From Corticium candelabrum (lineage: Eukaryota; Porifera; Homoscleromorpha; Homosclerophorida; Plakinidae), in contig NC_085091.1 in NCBI RefSeq assembly GCF_963422355.1, positions 3,412,523 to 3,476,522 on the forward strand: a stretch of DNA of 64,000 nt, given 5' to 3'. Both the position numbers and the translations under genes were made by a program. Every line of letters begins with the position of its first letter. The first letter of the stretch is position 1. Shown piece after piece: positions 14,420 to 26,519 of this stretch. The notes under the pieces are model-generated. The model ran no database searches. It was not told the DNA's origin and was given only the letters and a program-made list of their open reading frames with translations.

Positions 14420-17400
14420 ATAAAACACCTACCTTTCTAAAGACACTAGTTTCAGGTATGGTTGGACCAAAGTTTGACACTCCATCCTTTGCCACAACAG
14501 AGAGCTACAGTACACAACCCAAAAATTTTTTATTACCGTAAATGGATATAGACACATCTGTGTACCTTGTATCTCGTGAAGTCGCTAACAGGTTCCACTA
14601 CCTGGACAATGACGACCGCCTGAAGAAACTGTGATGTGATCGAGCCAGCAATAAATGGAGTTTCATCATTCTACATAAAAATTATCATGTACGACAATGG
14701 CATGTCTGTCAATACATCACAAAAAGCCCAAAAAAAAGTTGTCGAGTAAATCAGTTGACTAATTCTCGAAGTTGGACATAACAATAAAAACCAATTTATA
14801 AAATACATTCCACAAAATCTATTGTCAAAATTGGAAAATGCAAGCAGATGCCCAATTTCACTTACTACATAATGAATCACTTGACTTTTCTATTAATTTA
14901 TCAACTGACATACATGCCAAACTGTTACGCAGCAGTATGCCTGAAGAAATGCCACAGAACGCGAACCATTCTTCAAACCAACAATTTTACTAACGTCAAT
15001 ACAGTGGCAGTGAGGTAGCACCGTGCCATGCCACGCTCAAACTCAAAGAATGCAAACAATGAAAATACCAACAAACTATGCATAACCTACAGCAACACAG
15101 AGTCTCTAAAATATTTCAGTAAGGGTAACCAGAGCTTGGGTATAACGGTTCTTGTGTAACCACATAGCAATGGTTTTCCGCGAACATAAATGTTCACGAA
15201 TTTGCTTAAACCTGACATTTCAAACAGATTTTGTGATGTAAGTATTGCGAATTGGACAGACCACCAAATGATATTGACTGATCTCCAACTATTCAAAACA
15301 ACAACACACATTCTTGCTGTCCATCAAGAGCTGCCAGTACAAGAGCCTCCTTGAAACCATTTATTACAATGTCTGGTTTTCCAGTAATATAATTGAGAAA
15401 GCCAAGTAGCCACTGAGCACTTAAGTTCTTTCATAACTTGAATCTTCATATCAAATTTTACTTCATTAGCCGTTTTTCCAATTCAGACGTGAACCTTCGT
15501 ACAGTGCTCTCGCTAAGGTCGCTGAAATTGGACTTGAACTTCATGGTAGCGGTTGTTCTAAAGCTTTGACTTTGGAAGTCACTTGTCATCACGGTAACAA
15601 AATAGAGTCATCTGACTGAGATGTCAGTGCCACCTACTCGACACGTTTAGCATGCACACATTGCAAGCACATGATGGTGCACGCTCTGCACATGACAGAG
15701 TTATTTGTGAAATAAATTTTTGCGATCCATGACTATATTTGCAACATCACGGAAATTTCTTCCTCGCAAAAAAACCACAGCTACAGCGCAATTAAAGATT
15801 AACGACTTATGACACACTGATAATACCCCGTTTACACGAGCACTTATAAGCAGGTCAGCCTGTACTGGCTCAGTTTCTACAGTGCCAGCTCAGGTCAAGT
15901 ACATCATTAAATGCATAGCGTGCTGAAAGACGAGCTGCGCATGCTCATTTACAAATCATGGCTTGGAGCAAGACGGAGACTTTGTGTCTTATCCAATCGT
16001 GGAGCAACCAAACTGTGCAAGAAATAAATCTTTTGAACTCCATTGCTGCAACTGTCACCTGGCAATAGACGTACATCTCGTATGAATAGTACGACGTCAT
16101 GTATATGTCCTACGCATTTCTCGATATGACTGTTGTAAAGCCATAAAGAAAAGACGCGAGCAGCTTGCATTCCGTCCATTGCAAAACGTGAGCGATGTCT
16201 ACATGAGAGCTAATCTCAACTAACTGAAGCACGCTAATGACACGCCCATTAAAAAGTTGGCTCGCTTCTACAGAGTGCGTCAAGTAAATGTGGGCTGGAA
16301 TACTGGGCTGGCACGGCTCGGCTCGGCTCACTATGCGTGCTCATGTAAATGGCGTAGAAGGCTGCTTTCATGAAGCCTTGCTGGACCAACTCTTTGCATG
16401 TCTATGAACTTGGTCAAGCGCGTGTTGGAAAACACGGCATCACATGCCTCAAAACCCATGCAAGACACTGATCAATAACAACAATTGGTTAGCAATCGGT
16501 AAATCCCCGACTTTCGTTCATTTGTATCACTACAACATGCACACTCCCGATCTTGTCACCTCAATGTGCAGAACTACTACGCTATATACACAGTTTCAAA
16601 TAAAAAGTTTGCGGCACACAAACAGCTACATTACAAACATCTACTGTAAATGACAAATATATTTCGTCATAGAAAAATGCATCAGTACCTAGTACTGTAG
16701 TATAGTACTCAGCCTACTGTATAACTATGAATGCAGGGTTTGTTCTCGCTACAGCGTGGCAGCGTGGCGCAATGCCATGCTTCAGTAAGAGTGCGCCACA
16801 CTCAGAAACGGTACATAGGAGTCCAAAGTCTACAGCTAAGGAATGTTTGAGAATTCCATACTACTGGAGACAATACTCAAGGTGACAATAGCCACAAATC
16901 TAGGCTCTTGCAAATAGCGCGGGATGATAGCCTCACTCCGTGACGTACTGTACACACAACCTCTTGATTACAGACCCGGATGCCCTGCCTCTGATTCTAG
17001 TCTCGGATGCCTTTCCAGTGATCCGGAAAGCACACTCTTGTCCGGAAAGTGTACACCTAGAATCTACTCTAGACTGGTCAGAGCAACAACAGTGGTACAC
17101 GTCAATCAATGCTCGACTAGACAAACTTTCTATAGTTTTGTCTACGAAACTTAAACATCCGCAATCGATGAACATCGCTAAGGAAGGCTTACTGACGATC
17201 GAAGTTGATTTCCTTGCAAGGGTAGGGCAGAGCACTTGAATGTACGTCTGCTACAATGCAAAGTCTACCTCACTTGAGATCAGCTCCAGTGCGCATGTCC
17301 GACTGTAAAGAGCAATGCGTTGTCGACCCGCGCATCCCGCCACGCTCCCAAAAATCTCTAGCAAGAACCCTAGTATGTATATTCTAGTGATGTGTGGGCG

Positions 17401-18674
17401 GAAGGCACCTGCTTAATTACTGAAAGGTGTCTCGTACTCTGTCCATCTGGCACTTGAGCACCACTCAGGTCTTTACAGTAAGTACTTGAAATAAGAGCTG
17501 TGGCGGAACTATTTTGCCATCAACATACATAATATGATAGTATACTATATATTTGCTATACGCGAGGTCACTGATCAGATGGCTTAGCTTGTGCAATCCT
17601 CATCTTGCTGGCAGGTGACTGGAAGCAAAGAATCCCTTTCTTCCAAACCCCAATGAAGCTGAGACAGAAGAACAAGCCAATGTTTGTGAGTGAGCAAATG
17701 CAGTAGTGGACAAGGCTGTTACAGATTCGTTTCTGTGACAAAAAATATCAGTGTCATCAACGTGTGCCTCAAACTCTGGCACAGCTTGTAGAACTTGCAC
17801 AAAAATTTCATTGGGTATTTAATTTATCAAAAATTCATTTTGATAAAAATTACAAAAACTTTTGTCTGACGAAATATGTCGTTTACAGTACTATGGCTTA
17901 TTTATCAGCATGACTATAATGAGAAAGACTGAGTGCCTACTTGAAAGACGATAGCAACAATATCATTGCCAATATGTCGTTTCCTCTCCAGTTGTTGATT
18001 GTCGCCTTTCTCTTTAAACGGCAACAGAGTCGACACATGAAACATAATTTCTCTACACAAACAACGCATGATAGTAAATATCAAACGTTACATACAAGCA
18101 ATAGATGTTACCGATCTTGGAAGGTTGTGTAAACAGACATGTCTCCTGTGGTACCATTCTTTATATCCAATCCACCTGCATATCTATCACAACACAAAGA
18201 AAGGATAGTAAACTGGCTGCAGTTCAAATCCAGTCACTCATTCCATTGCATTCAACTGTATGCACGTCACTGATTTAATAGATCACAACCCTGTTTCATG
18301 GCACATATCACAACACCATTCTTGTCTCACCCTCTGAATCCTTGCAGTTGTACTTGTTCACCCAGCAAGTCGAGAAATTCTTCCATTGCGGCTCCATGGT
18401 TCTCATTACCAAACATCTCCTCTTCTGTCGTTTGCCCGACACGTTGAAATACAATGCCAAACTTGTGCTTTGATTGCATTCCGTGTTCATCAAACTGAGC
18501 AATAATGTCAGGTGCCTACAAGCAAATAACAAAACCTTACCCATCTCTAGTAAGCAAAACCAGAAAATACGCAACTGCACTACGTTGTATCACAACAAAA
18601 GTATTTGTATAGCGGACTCACAATAAGAACGTCGTTGTAAAGGTTGACGGGAGGTAGTTTGTCTTGTGTGTTAC

Positions 18675-18750
<76 letters not shown>

Positions 18751-21700
18751 TGTTAGTATGCCCCCAGTTGGAACTGCATTACTGTGGTGATGCGATAGAA
18801 ATATAAATACCGTATAACATGAAATATTAGCAGGGAGTTTATTTTGGCGGATTGGCGGATTTTCCAGCGACCGCCAATATAAAATCAGCCAATAATTTTG
18901 GCCACCAATATATATGCAGGTATGACGTTATCTTGACTTCATCACCTACGTTCATCAAACGTTGATAATGGAGATAACAATGGCAACAGCATAGGAACAA
19001 TGGCAACAGCATAGGAATCATGTGAGTTCTGTTCTTCACCCTTACGCAGCAAATTCTTCATCAATAGTTGGAGACCATGAAGCCACAAAATGTGATGCCC
19101 AGGAATGCAGCTGTCAACTTCAAACTCCCTATAAGGGCCATGTGACAAGTGGGTGGAGACTAGGGTCAACGCCCACATCAATTATCCAACAGCGACGTCC
19201 AACCGCCAAAATAAAAACTGCCAAAATAAACTCCCGCCAACATTTCATCTTATACGGTATAAATATATATAAATATAAATATGTAAATATATGTCACTCA
19301 AGAAACAGTGACATATAATAAAGTGCATAATAAAAGCCCCCTCAACTAGAAACCACCCTCACATTGACATACTTTTCGGTCACGCTGTCTGCTCTAGTGA
19401 GTGTTCTAACTATTGCTCAACTTCATGTGCAACTGCTGACCTGTTCTGATGTTGCAGGATGCATTCTCGAAATGCTGGGTTGCTCTAACACCATCTACAG
19501 CGCACCTTGTCAACAGCAAGACTCATAGAATTGAAGACTGTATAGTGAGATACCTTAGCAATCTCTTCGGCTCTCGGATCTGATGAAGCAAATTTTGCCG
19601 ACGACAGAATCTGGCACTTTGTCTCGAACGACGTCCGTACGATTACTCTGTATTCTTCCCAGCTTTCTGTAGTGTTTCCTAATTGATTGCTACTTAGTTC
19701 GCATCGCAGTGACATAAGTACAGGTCCTAGCTTTTCATCTTCACAATAGTAGTTTTCATGATCCTAGAATACACAATTCACAATACACAACAAACATTAA
19801 AACACCATCAGTTTTCAAGCCTAAATACTGTAAATAAATACATTTTCGTAAGCTATTTAATTTCATAAATTTTGTAAATTGCAAAAATTTTTACCAAGAT
19901 AAATCACTTTTGTAGCCCAAAACTTGGGGTTTAGTAATTTTAGCCGTTCTGTTAGGTGCACAAGAGTGAACTCCGCTTTGCTCATTGGACTATGTAAACA
20001 TGTCCAAAAACTCACTAACGTAACGAGCAGCAATAGCAGGCCTTACATCACTGTTTGGGATAGAAATAAATCCACCAAGGCATTCCTGTTTGGAAACGTA
20101 TGCGTGAGTGACTGTCAAACACAATGACAACACCTTCCTTCATAACCCAGAAGATTATGTATGTAAGGCATTTTCGTCAGAATACCAAACCACATTTACC
20201 ATCCTTGATCAGCTGCTCAGGAATAAATGAAAGCTTTTCTGGCAGTCATTTCGAGACATAAAGCAAGCTGTCTGAATGATCGTCTCCATTGTTTGTATTG
20301 GGCAGAATGATCGTCTCCATTGTTTGTATTGGGCAGAAGCGGCTTTCTCGGCTCACGGTAGCATCCTGTTGATGAATTGGCTTTTGCATATCAAGAACGA
20401 AAAAAGGTATGTCTGCTACCAGGATGTTGATTGAGCCTCGGTGTCACTTCCACGCAAGTGTTCGAGACACATGAGGAAAGTTTATGAATTTTCTTTCTTA
20501 CGAAAGAGTTTGTGGCAGTTTATGAACTCTACTTACGAAAACTTATTGCTATAGTTTACAGTGTATGTATTCTCTAATAACAGATGTGTCTTCACGAGCA
20601 CATAACATATGATTACAAGTTGCTTTAGGCCACACACTGAAAAGTTCTTTGTTTCGAGTAACACGATCGACAGCCTTTCAAAGATTGCCTCAAATTTTTG
20701 TTGAATAATTTTGCGGCACGTGTCTTTGAACATCAAGCATGTGCATCTATCACTATTCCTGTCGCGCAGTGCCCATAAGTACGAGGCTGGGATTGCACAG
20801 TATACACAACATGTACATGCCATGCCTGCATAGCAATTTCTGTCACGGTTCTGGATGGCAGATGTTCCATGGTTAATTCTAAGATACTGCGGGTGAAAGA
20901 ATCCTCTCTCTGCCAAAAGACATTCTTTGCATGGTAACATCAGACGACGATGCAAGTGCATGCGACGTCTGGTGTCTGTGCAGACAGCATCAGATCCAGG
21001 AATTTACTATGATGCAGTGCCCGATGATGATAGTGGATTGCATTTAGCGTTTGGTATGGCATTGAGAACTTGTCAGAAAGTTCCAGCCTACATGTAAACA
21101 ATATGCTGATGTGGAAGGTGTCGGAGAAGTGTCTTCCCCAGCAACCGACATCTGCATGGATGTAGCAGTACAGCCACCGGCATGGATCATCTGATTGCTG
21201 GCCTCGTATTCCAAGTTGGTCGTGTGTGACAGTGAGGGTACATACGCATACCACATACCGTATACATCGTGCAGTCCATTGCTCGCGTGTTGTGCATGAT
21301 CGATGGCCACCATGTAATGCATTTAATGTATGTATTTTTAAATATAAAAAAATGTGGAAAATAATAACTTTTCTGACCGACCAACTACGACTTTCTACTT
21401 TATGCTATGCCCAAAACAAAGAATCTTTTAGGTGTGGCCTTACCCTAACATATTCATGTATCTCCACCAGCATTACAAACACAGCTATACAATGTTCATT
21501 AAAGGGTAAATGCAATGGCAAAAATCAAAAATTCTTTTATGTTGGAAATCGATAGTTCTAGTTGCATACATGATAGGAAAAATAGGTTTAGATTTTTCAG
21601 TTAACTGAGAAATAGCAAGTCAAAGTTGCTTCCGGTTCTTCAAGTTCTGGTAATGGGCATGACGTAATGTACACGTCACAGAGGGGAGACGCGTGTGCAT

Positions 21701-24700
21701 TTGTATAGTCAGCAGCCTATAAAAATGATTACATCTTCATAGCCAAGGCAACGCTGCTAAAGTAGAGGCGACGGCAGCAACAGTTATCTTTCTGAAGAGC
21801 AGCCCTCAGGTTTTTTACATGATGATAACGTTACGTCATTGCATGAATGGCAGGATGAAGAAGATCTGCTGGGAGCCATTAGTGACTAGACCACATAGGT
21901 TCAAGCTCAACGACAGTGTCCCTGAAGCTCTGAGATCGCCTGCTGCCTTAGAAGCAGACAAGGAAGAGGACAAGCTACCCGATAGCCTGTCACCATCTCA
22001 AGTAGAAGTAGGAGTAGCAAACATAATTGATACACATCTGGGGTGGGAGGGGGAAGTAAACAACCATCACAGATCTGCTGCAGCTGCAGTCATTGTGAGA
22101 TGATGGATACCTAACAGTGAGGAGTGCATGTGCTGTCAAAACGTATTTGAGGTTGTCTCAAATAACAACGTGATAATAATGTCGAATACCAAAGGCAATA
22201 GTGGCACAGTGTACTGGTGAGTTCATGCAAAACTCTAACTATTGCTGTAAGAAAGAGAACAAAATAAGTTGAAGTTCGCACATTGAATTTACGTTGACAC
22301 AAGGTTTGGCTTCAATGTACAGTATACAGTAATGCATACAACTGCATCCACTACATATGACGTTCAAGCACCTAGACGCAAGTCTATAGTCATCAAGAGT
22401 CTGACCTCTCCTAGCCATTTGCAGTACATTAAGTCCTGCACAAGAGTCTTACTCTCATTTTTCCCGTTTCTCAAATGAGGCTCGCCTTTTCTTTTGCGAA
22501 GGTTCCAGAGTGCTGCGATCTTGAAGTGTGGAGGCAAGTAGATAGAAAATGGTGGCCTCAATTTCGCTCTTCACCCAGACCAAGTTCTTGAATAGACCTT
22601 GCTGTACATATCTCGAAGCAATCAGGCTAAAAGTGGTTACTACAGACTCCTGTCCACTCAGTAGGACGTGTCGTACTCAGTAGTAGTCGCCCAGATGACA
22701 CAAACGTCTGCAATTGTCCTCCTTATTTGCGACTCCCACTCTTTCTTTAGCTTGGCGATCTTTGGAAATCGAAACACGCTTGCGTATGACTTGCACGAAT
22801 TGGTGTATCCTGCAGCCACACAACACCCAACCATTCTTTCGCCACAGATTCCTTTGTTGACAAGCACATGATAGTGTGGAGTCCCCCCTTTGTGATGTGT
22901 ACATTACACCACACCCATTACCGGAAGTTGAAGAACCGGAAGCAACTTTGACATGCTATATCTCAGACTTAACTCAAAACTCTAAATCTATTTTCCTGTC
23001 ATGTATGCAACTAGAACTATCAATTTCCAACATAAAAGAATTTTTGATTTTTACGTTGCAGTTACCCTTCAACTTAAACCTAGTCCAGACATGGTCCAGT
23101 TCTTAGCTTTGAATTAAAGTAATAGTTGTGTACAATGTGTCACAGAAAAGATACTTTCTGAGGTATTCGCTTGGTCTTGCTCTATTTGATAGTCACACAT
23201 AGCTAGTCTGTGCAAGAAACACCAAAGATATAGTCATTCATGTATATCCAACAAGTGATTGACCATAATATAGTTAGTGCTCTGGTTGTTTGTCCACTGA
23301 CCACAATTCATAAAAAAACAATAAAGATATGAATCAATGTGGAACTGCCCAAGGTCATGCACCTGCCCAAAGTCATCTGTACTGACCAAGCACCCTTCCT
23401 CCTTTGCTAACTCATTTACAACATGGTATTCAATGTGAGGCTGAGCATCTGTGGTGACCCTATATCGTGGCTCGAGACACTCTTTCCAATGATCACTTCT
23501 ATTAGTGCAGCATTCTTTCGATTTAAAGTGTTCTTTCCCAGCTGAGCAATACCAAAAATGCATTAATCAGTGTGGGAAGGATGAGGGTGATAAGTTGCTG
23601 ACATGTAAATTTGAAAGTGGTCCAATTAGATGCCATTACAGAGATGGCTTCTATAACATGCTATATTCCATACCTTTCCTGTAAGCAAAACTGCAACAGC
23701 TCAATTCTACTTTGACGTTCTATACCTGTGCCCGTCAATCAACACCTAGATAGCCAGGTTTGCAGTACTTTCGTCTTTGACTGTTGTGCACGTGCAACCA
23801 ATGAACAGCACTAACAAGAGATTACTAGCGATCAAAATTGATTTTCTTGCCAGGACACGTGAACATATGCTACACACAATAGCTACTACATAAAAGCTAA
23901 GTGCTCAAGTGCACTAGTGCACATGTCCAACAGAGCCCACCCATCCTATTGTCTTCCTTGCAAGCAGTTAAAGGAGAACTCCAACGAAAATATGTGATTT
24001 CAAAATGTAGGCTTTATCGTGAAACTTTGTGCTGTGCTACTTTCAGGCAAACAGTTGCTTTGGTAGCAGAGAAAACGCAAGTTAGGTACGGAGTATGCGT
24101 CCGGCTGTTATGTCATAGGCACTAAGCTCCGCCTACAATTGCCTCCATAGCTCAGGTATTTTGCCAGTAAACTACACGAAACTAAACAGAAATGGTACGT
24201 ACTAACTATAAAGGGATCTTGTTTTAAGGCCTTAGAAAAGCTCTATGTAACAAAAATAGGATGCTAGAGGCCGTTTTCTTCCAGCAGACTTGACCCTCTC
24301 CTCTCACAAGCAGATGCGGCTAGTGCAATAAAACTCAACAGTAATTAGCGTCAGCCTTCGCTCTATTAATCTACGAGGAAAAACACGAACAAGGTTCAAG
24401 TATGTCAACAAAGTGTAGACGTTCTCTTCAAGAGACCTAAGCAGACATGCCCCTTCTTGTTGTTCTCTAGTCCTACGTCCACGTCAAATTTAGGTAGCAG
24501 TCCGGTGTGCTCAGCTTTGGCAATCAGCATGGCTTCTAGATGCCTCGTGAGCCGCTATAGAGGATTGAGTAACCGGGAATGACGAAGGGGCTGTAGATTG
24601 CCATGGTCACGAGTCTACAATGTGCAGGGTGTAAACAACTCATGTACTACGGTACTAGCTACACCATCTACATCATTGCGCTTGGGGTAAAAGTCTAGAG

Positions 24701-26519
24701 AAAGCGGACACGCCTCTTTTAAACAGCAGCTGGGTGAAGTGTTACAGGTGCAGAATGGCTTTGATCTCTCCAAGAGAACCTCATATTTGAACCCTCTGAA
24801 TGTTTCTCCTCATAGATTAATAGAACGAAGGGTAACACTAATTACCGTTGAGTTTTATTGTGCTAGCCTCATCGTCTGTGAGAGGAGAGGGTCAAGTTTG
24901 CCGGGAAGAAACGGCATCTAGCATCCTACTTTCATTACAAAGAGCTCTTCTGAGGCCCTAGAACACAACATCCCTCTATAGTTACCATTCCCGTTTAGTT
25001 TTCAAGTAGTTTACTGGCAAGATAACTGAGCTACGCAGGCAATTCATTTGGTGTAGGAGGTTAGCACCAATGATGTAACAGCCTGGCATATGGTCCGTAC
25101 ATAACCCGCGTTTCTCCACTACCAAAGTGACTGTTAGCCTGAAAGTAGCATAGCACAAAGTTTCATGATAAAGCCTACCTTTGAGATCAGGTTGTATTTG
25201 CGTTGGAGTTCCCCTTAACACCATGATCTTCGCCAGAGTTTAATTAATTAATAAATAGTATTGACCGAAACTGGCCGAAAAAGTATTGGGTGAAAGGACA
25301 AGGCTCTTTGCCATAGGTATGGTATACTGTACATGTCTATGATACCACAGTACTTATCCAATATGAATAAACAAATACCAAAGCAAACAAATGAAACACA
25401 AAAAATAAAGAAATGAGTAAACAAATAAGTGATTCATTAATATACAGTCCTCTAAATCAATTCATGCCTACAGATCCAAGCGACAAATACACAAGTCACA
25501 CAAATTAAGCAACTGAACAACTCAAGTAAAACTGACACTAACTATACCTTAGAAAGCAGATCCAAGTGATCTCTAGTGGCAAGTACGAAATAGCCACAAA
25601 TAAGGCACCATTTACTTAATTAATAGCTCCCCCAAACTCTTACAAAGTAAATACCATTGCAGGTCAATGTCCTATTGTGAAGCTACAGTATTTCAGAAAC
25701 TGCAACAAAAAATGAAAGTGCAAATCAATTGACAATCCCATCCACCCTTCTGGATATTAGATGTTAGTTTTAGGCTAGACAACAGAAACCACTGCACCCT
25801 GCTGAGACCAAGCCACACACCTTATTCATGAAATGCATTCTGTAATACATAGGAGCTCCTTCCCTCTTGATCTCCCAATCCGAATTCCTCAGATCAGCCA
25901 CTCTCCTCTTACTGTCCACATCAGTCAACTGACCGTCCGTCCACCCATCACACCAATATCCCTTCTCTGGCAGAATCACCATCGGCACACTTGTCTAACA
26001 AAAACACAATAATCAATCGCCTGATAAACATCTGAAGTATTTTAGAAGTCACCTGCTCCCCGCTGCGTTCACCTTCGCTCTAAACAAACGACGTACGCTA
26101 CATACGTGTGATCAAAACGAAATTTTTGTATCAGCCACCTTGTCTGGCAGTCCACACCTCTGATCATCCAGTCGGTCGTCCTGTAACTGCGCTAGCATGT
26201 CGAAGAACTACAGGAAACAAGCAGATAATAGAAGCCGTACGCGGACAAGAGCATCAGACTACATGGCAACAATACTAAGCGCAGACATGCCACAAATCTA
26301 TCCAGACTTTGCTACACACGTAGCAGATACGTTACACGTGCAGCATCCTCGTCCACCTGGTCATCACTGCCTTCACTGTCTGCTGGTGACCTGCTGTCTT
26401 CTAATGAGGAATGATAAACCGCACATCCATTCGAACTAAAAACACGAAATACAACGTGAGAGATAAACAAACAGTAAGGTGAAGAATCAAGATGCTCACA
26501 CTGGTGGCCTAGACGTCAT
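4548..26519 (-). CDS. RAP1GAP: Rap1 GTPase-activating protein (GoLoco + Rap/Ran-GAP + coiled coil)
   Basis: Exons in coding order: 26519-26500, 26435-26336, 26207-26139, 26079-26053, 25994-25821, 19763-19554, about 18683-18622, 18515-18331, 18183-18112, 18052-17941, 14670-14566, 14504-14433, 14080-13994, 13936-13868, 13812-13624, 6747-6466, 6400-6331, 5071-4986, 4910-4548. Start MTSRPPVSNG. A GoLoco motif ([20 protein letters not shown]) predicts binding to G-alpha-i-GDP. The Rap-GAP domain is clear: [20 protein letters not shown], then [15 protein letters not shown], which contains the helix carrying the catalytic Asn of this family, then [13 protein letters not shown]. It speeds GTP hydrolysis on Rap1, limiting integrin and cadherin adhesion signalling. 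The tail is Ser-rich (phosphosite-like) and ends in a leucine-rich coiled coil. All phases agree except the join between the 19554 donor and the exon near 18683, whose acceptor next to the (TG)n repeat I could not fix. Introns hold most of the mobile DNA listed below. Confidence 0.9.
6924..7268. mobile_element. pogo/Tigger-like MITE
   Basis: A 345-bp element in a RAP1GAP intron. Left end CAGTACAACCCTGATTATCC, right end its near-inverse (GGATAATCAGGGTTGTAATG). TA dinucleotides on both sides fit the TA target duplication of the Tc1/mariner/pogo superfamily. No coding capacity. Confidence 0.75.
7288..8401. mobile_element. Non-autonomous DNA transposon with a nested pogo-type insertion
   Basis: Outer ends match in inverted orientation: GGGCACGTTTCCACT at the left and AGTGGAAACACAGCC at the right. 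The interior shares 'aaccggtt/aaact' motifs near both ends. The family is not certain. The pogo-like element at 7354-7943 lies inside, so it arrived later. Confidence 0.5.
7354..7943 (+). mobile_element. Tigger/pogo element remnant with transposase DNA-binding domain
   Basis: Ends are CAGTAGAACCCCGCCTTGCG and the near-inverse CCAGGGTTCTACAG, flanked by TA. An open frame at 7527-7658 encodes [20 protein letters not shown] and then [15 protein letters not shown], which matches the N-terminal CENP-B/pogo helix-turn-helix. The frame stops after the first helix-turn-helix and there is no DDE domain, so the copy is internally deleted. Confidence 0.7.
9194..9979. mobile_element. hAT-like MITE
   Basis: About 790 bp bounded by CAGGGCTCGAAAAATAGGTC and the inverse GGACCGATTTTCGAGCCCT. 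A second inner inverted pair, CATTTGACGAGTT and AACTCGTCAAATG, supports the pairing. Flanks GAGGCCC and CAGGCCT resemble a degraded 8-bp duplication. No transposase seen. Confidence 0.65.
10983..11530 (+). pseudogene. Broken transposon-type ORF with '[10 protein letters not shown]' motif
   Basis: Pieces of one ancestral plus-strand ORF can be followed through several stops and frame changes. The clearest are a segment reading [15 protein letters not shown] near 11270 and, at 11399-11512, [14 protein letters not shown] followed by [14 protein letters not shown]. The last motif is common in repetitive ORFs of invertebrate genomes. Exact superfamily unknown; no function expected. Confidence 0.45.
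11931..12430. mobile_element. Possible MITE (CATTCACACTA ends)
   Basis: CCATTCACACTAGCAG near the left end and GTAGTGTGAATGAGGG near the right end are inverted relatives. A similar GAGTAGTGTGAACAGG sequence recurs near 13119-13136, suggesting overlapping or nested copies. Boundaries are uncertain. Confidence 0.35.
13312..13379. repeat. (GT)n microsatellite
   Basis: About 68 bp of GT with a few GC interruptions, in a RAP1GAP intron. Confidence 0.95.
14160..14418. repeat. (CA)n microsatellite, long and interrupted
   Basis: About 250 bp of CA-rich repeat, interrupted in its first half and nearly pure from about 14308. It fills most of the intron between the exons ending at 14433 and starting at 14080, both encoding the Rap-GAP C-terminus. 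Confidence 0.95.
15827..16358. mobile_element. MITE with GTTTACACGAG ends
   Basis: CCCCGTTTACACGAGCAC at the left is inverted as GTGCTCATGTAAATGGCG at the right. Interior carries GGCTGG/GGCTCG motifs as in the element at 28031. No ORF of note. Confidence 0.5.
16734..17371. mobile_element. hAT-type non-autonomous element, copy A
   Basis: About 640 bp, alignable along its whole length to 32140-32776. Begins CAGGGTTTGTTCTCGCTACA and ends TCTCTAGCAAGAACCCTAG; the ends are inverted repeats of the CAGGG type seen in hAT elements. No transposase. Lies in the 3.3 kb RAP1GAP intron. Confidence 0.8.
18678..18748. repeat. (TG)n microsatellite
   Basis: About 70 bp of TG directly next to the uncertain splice acceptor of the RAP1GAP exon near 18683-18622. 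On the coding strand it reads (CA)n up to ACATACAG. Confidence 0.95.
18808..19260. mobile_element. MITE with TACCGTAT ends
   Basis: Left TACCGTATAACATGAAATAT pairs with right CATTTCATCTTATACGGTAT. An inner pair, GGGAGTTTATTTTGGCGG and CCAAAATAAACTCCCGCC, confirms it. About 450 bp, no transposase, in a RAP1GAP intron. Confidence 0.75.
19823..20564. mobile_element. Possible MITE (ACTGTAAA ends)
   Basis: ATACTGTAAATAAATACATT with TTTTCGTAAG at the left resembles, in inverse, CTTACGAAAACTTATTGC and GTTTACAGTGTA at the right. It contains the direct duplication at 20275-20336. Confidence 0.45.
20275..20336. repeat. Direct duplication of a 31-bp unit
   Basis: The unit beginning GAATGATCGTCTCCATTGTT occurs twice back to back without a mismatch, indicating a recent tandem duplication. 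Confidence 0.85.
21503..23068. mobile_element. Kolobok-like DNA transposon with THAP domain
   Basis: A 1.57 kb element with inverted repeats of about 200 bp: left AGGGTAAATGCAATGGCAAA, right TTTTTACGTTGCAGTTACCCT. Flanks are TTAA on the left and TCAA on the right, close to the TTAA duplication of Kolobok elements. A minus-strand frame at 22658-22831 begins [20 protein letters not shown] and continues [14 protein letters not shown], a THAP zinc-finger signature. A plus-strand segment near 22110 reads EECMCCQNV, as in Kolobok C-termini. The coding region is broken and apparently inactive. Confidence 0.7.
23972..25214. mobile_element. Palindromic TTAA-flanked element
   Basis: Two arms of about 600 bp form a near-complete palindrome centred near 24590: left AGGAGAACTCCAACGAAAAT, right TTTGCGTTGGAGTTCCCC. 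Arms diverge by substitutions and small indels but align across the length, for example ATTAATCTACGAGGAAAAAC against its inverse near 24810. TTAA lies on both sides. No transposase; a non-autonomous Kolobok- or piggyBac-type element is inferred from the TTAA. Confidence 0.7.

Noticed and set aside
13292..14541. Several Cys-Val or Thr-His repeat frames
   Set aside because: Translations of GT/CA microsatellites in RAP1GAP introns.
15450..15580. Minus-strand segment reading [20 protein letters not shown]
   Set aside because: Could be a transposase N-terminus, but it ends after about 28 codons and has no other element features; left out of the features.
20533..20961. 142-codon minus-strand frame
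   Set aside because: Cys-rich by chance; no recognisable spacing or domain, within a RAP1GAP intron next to a MITE.
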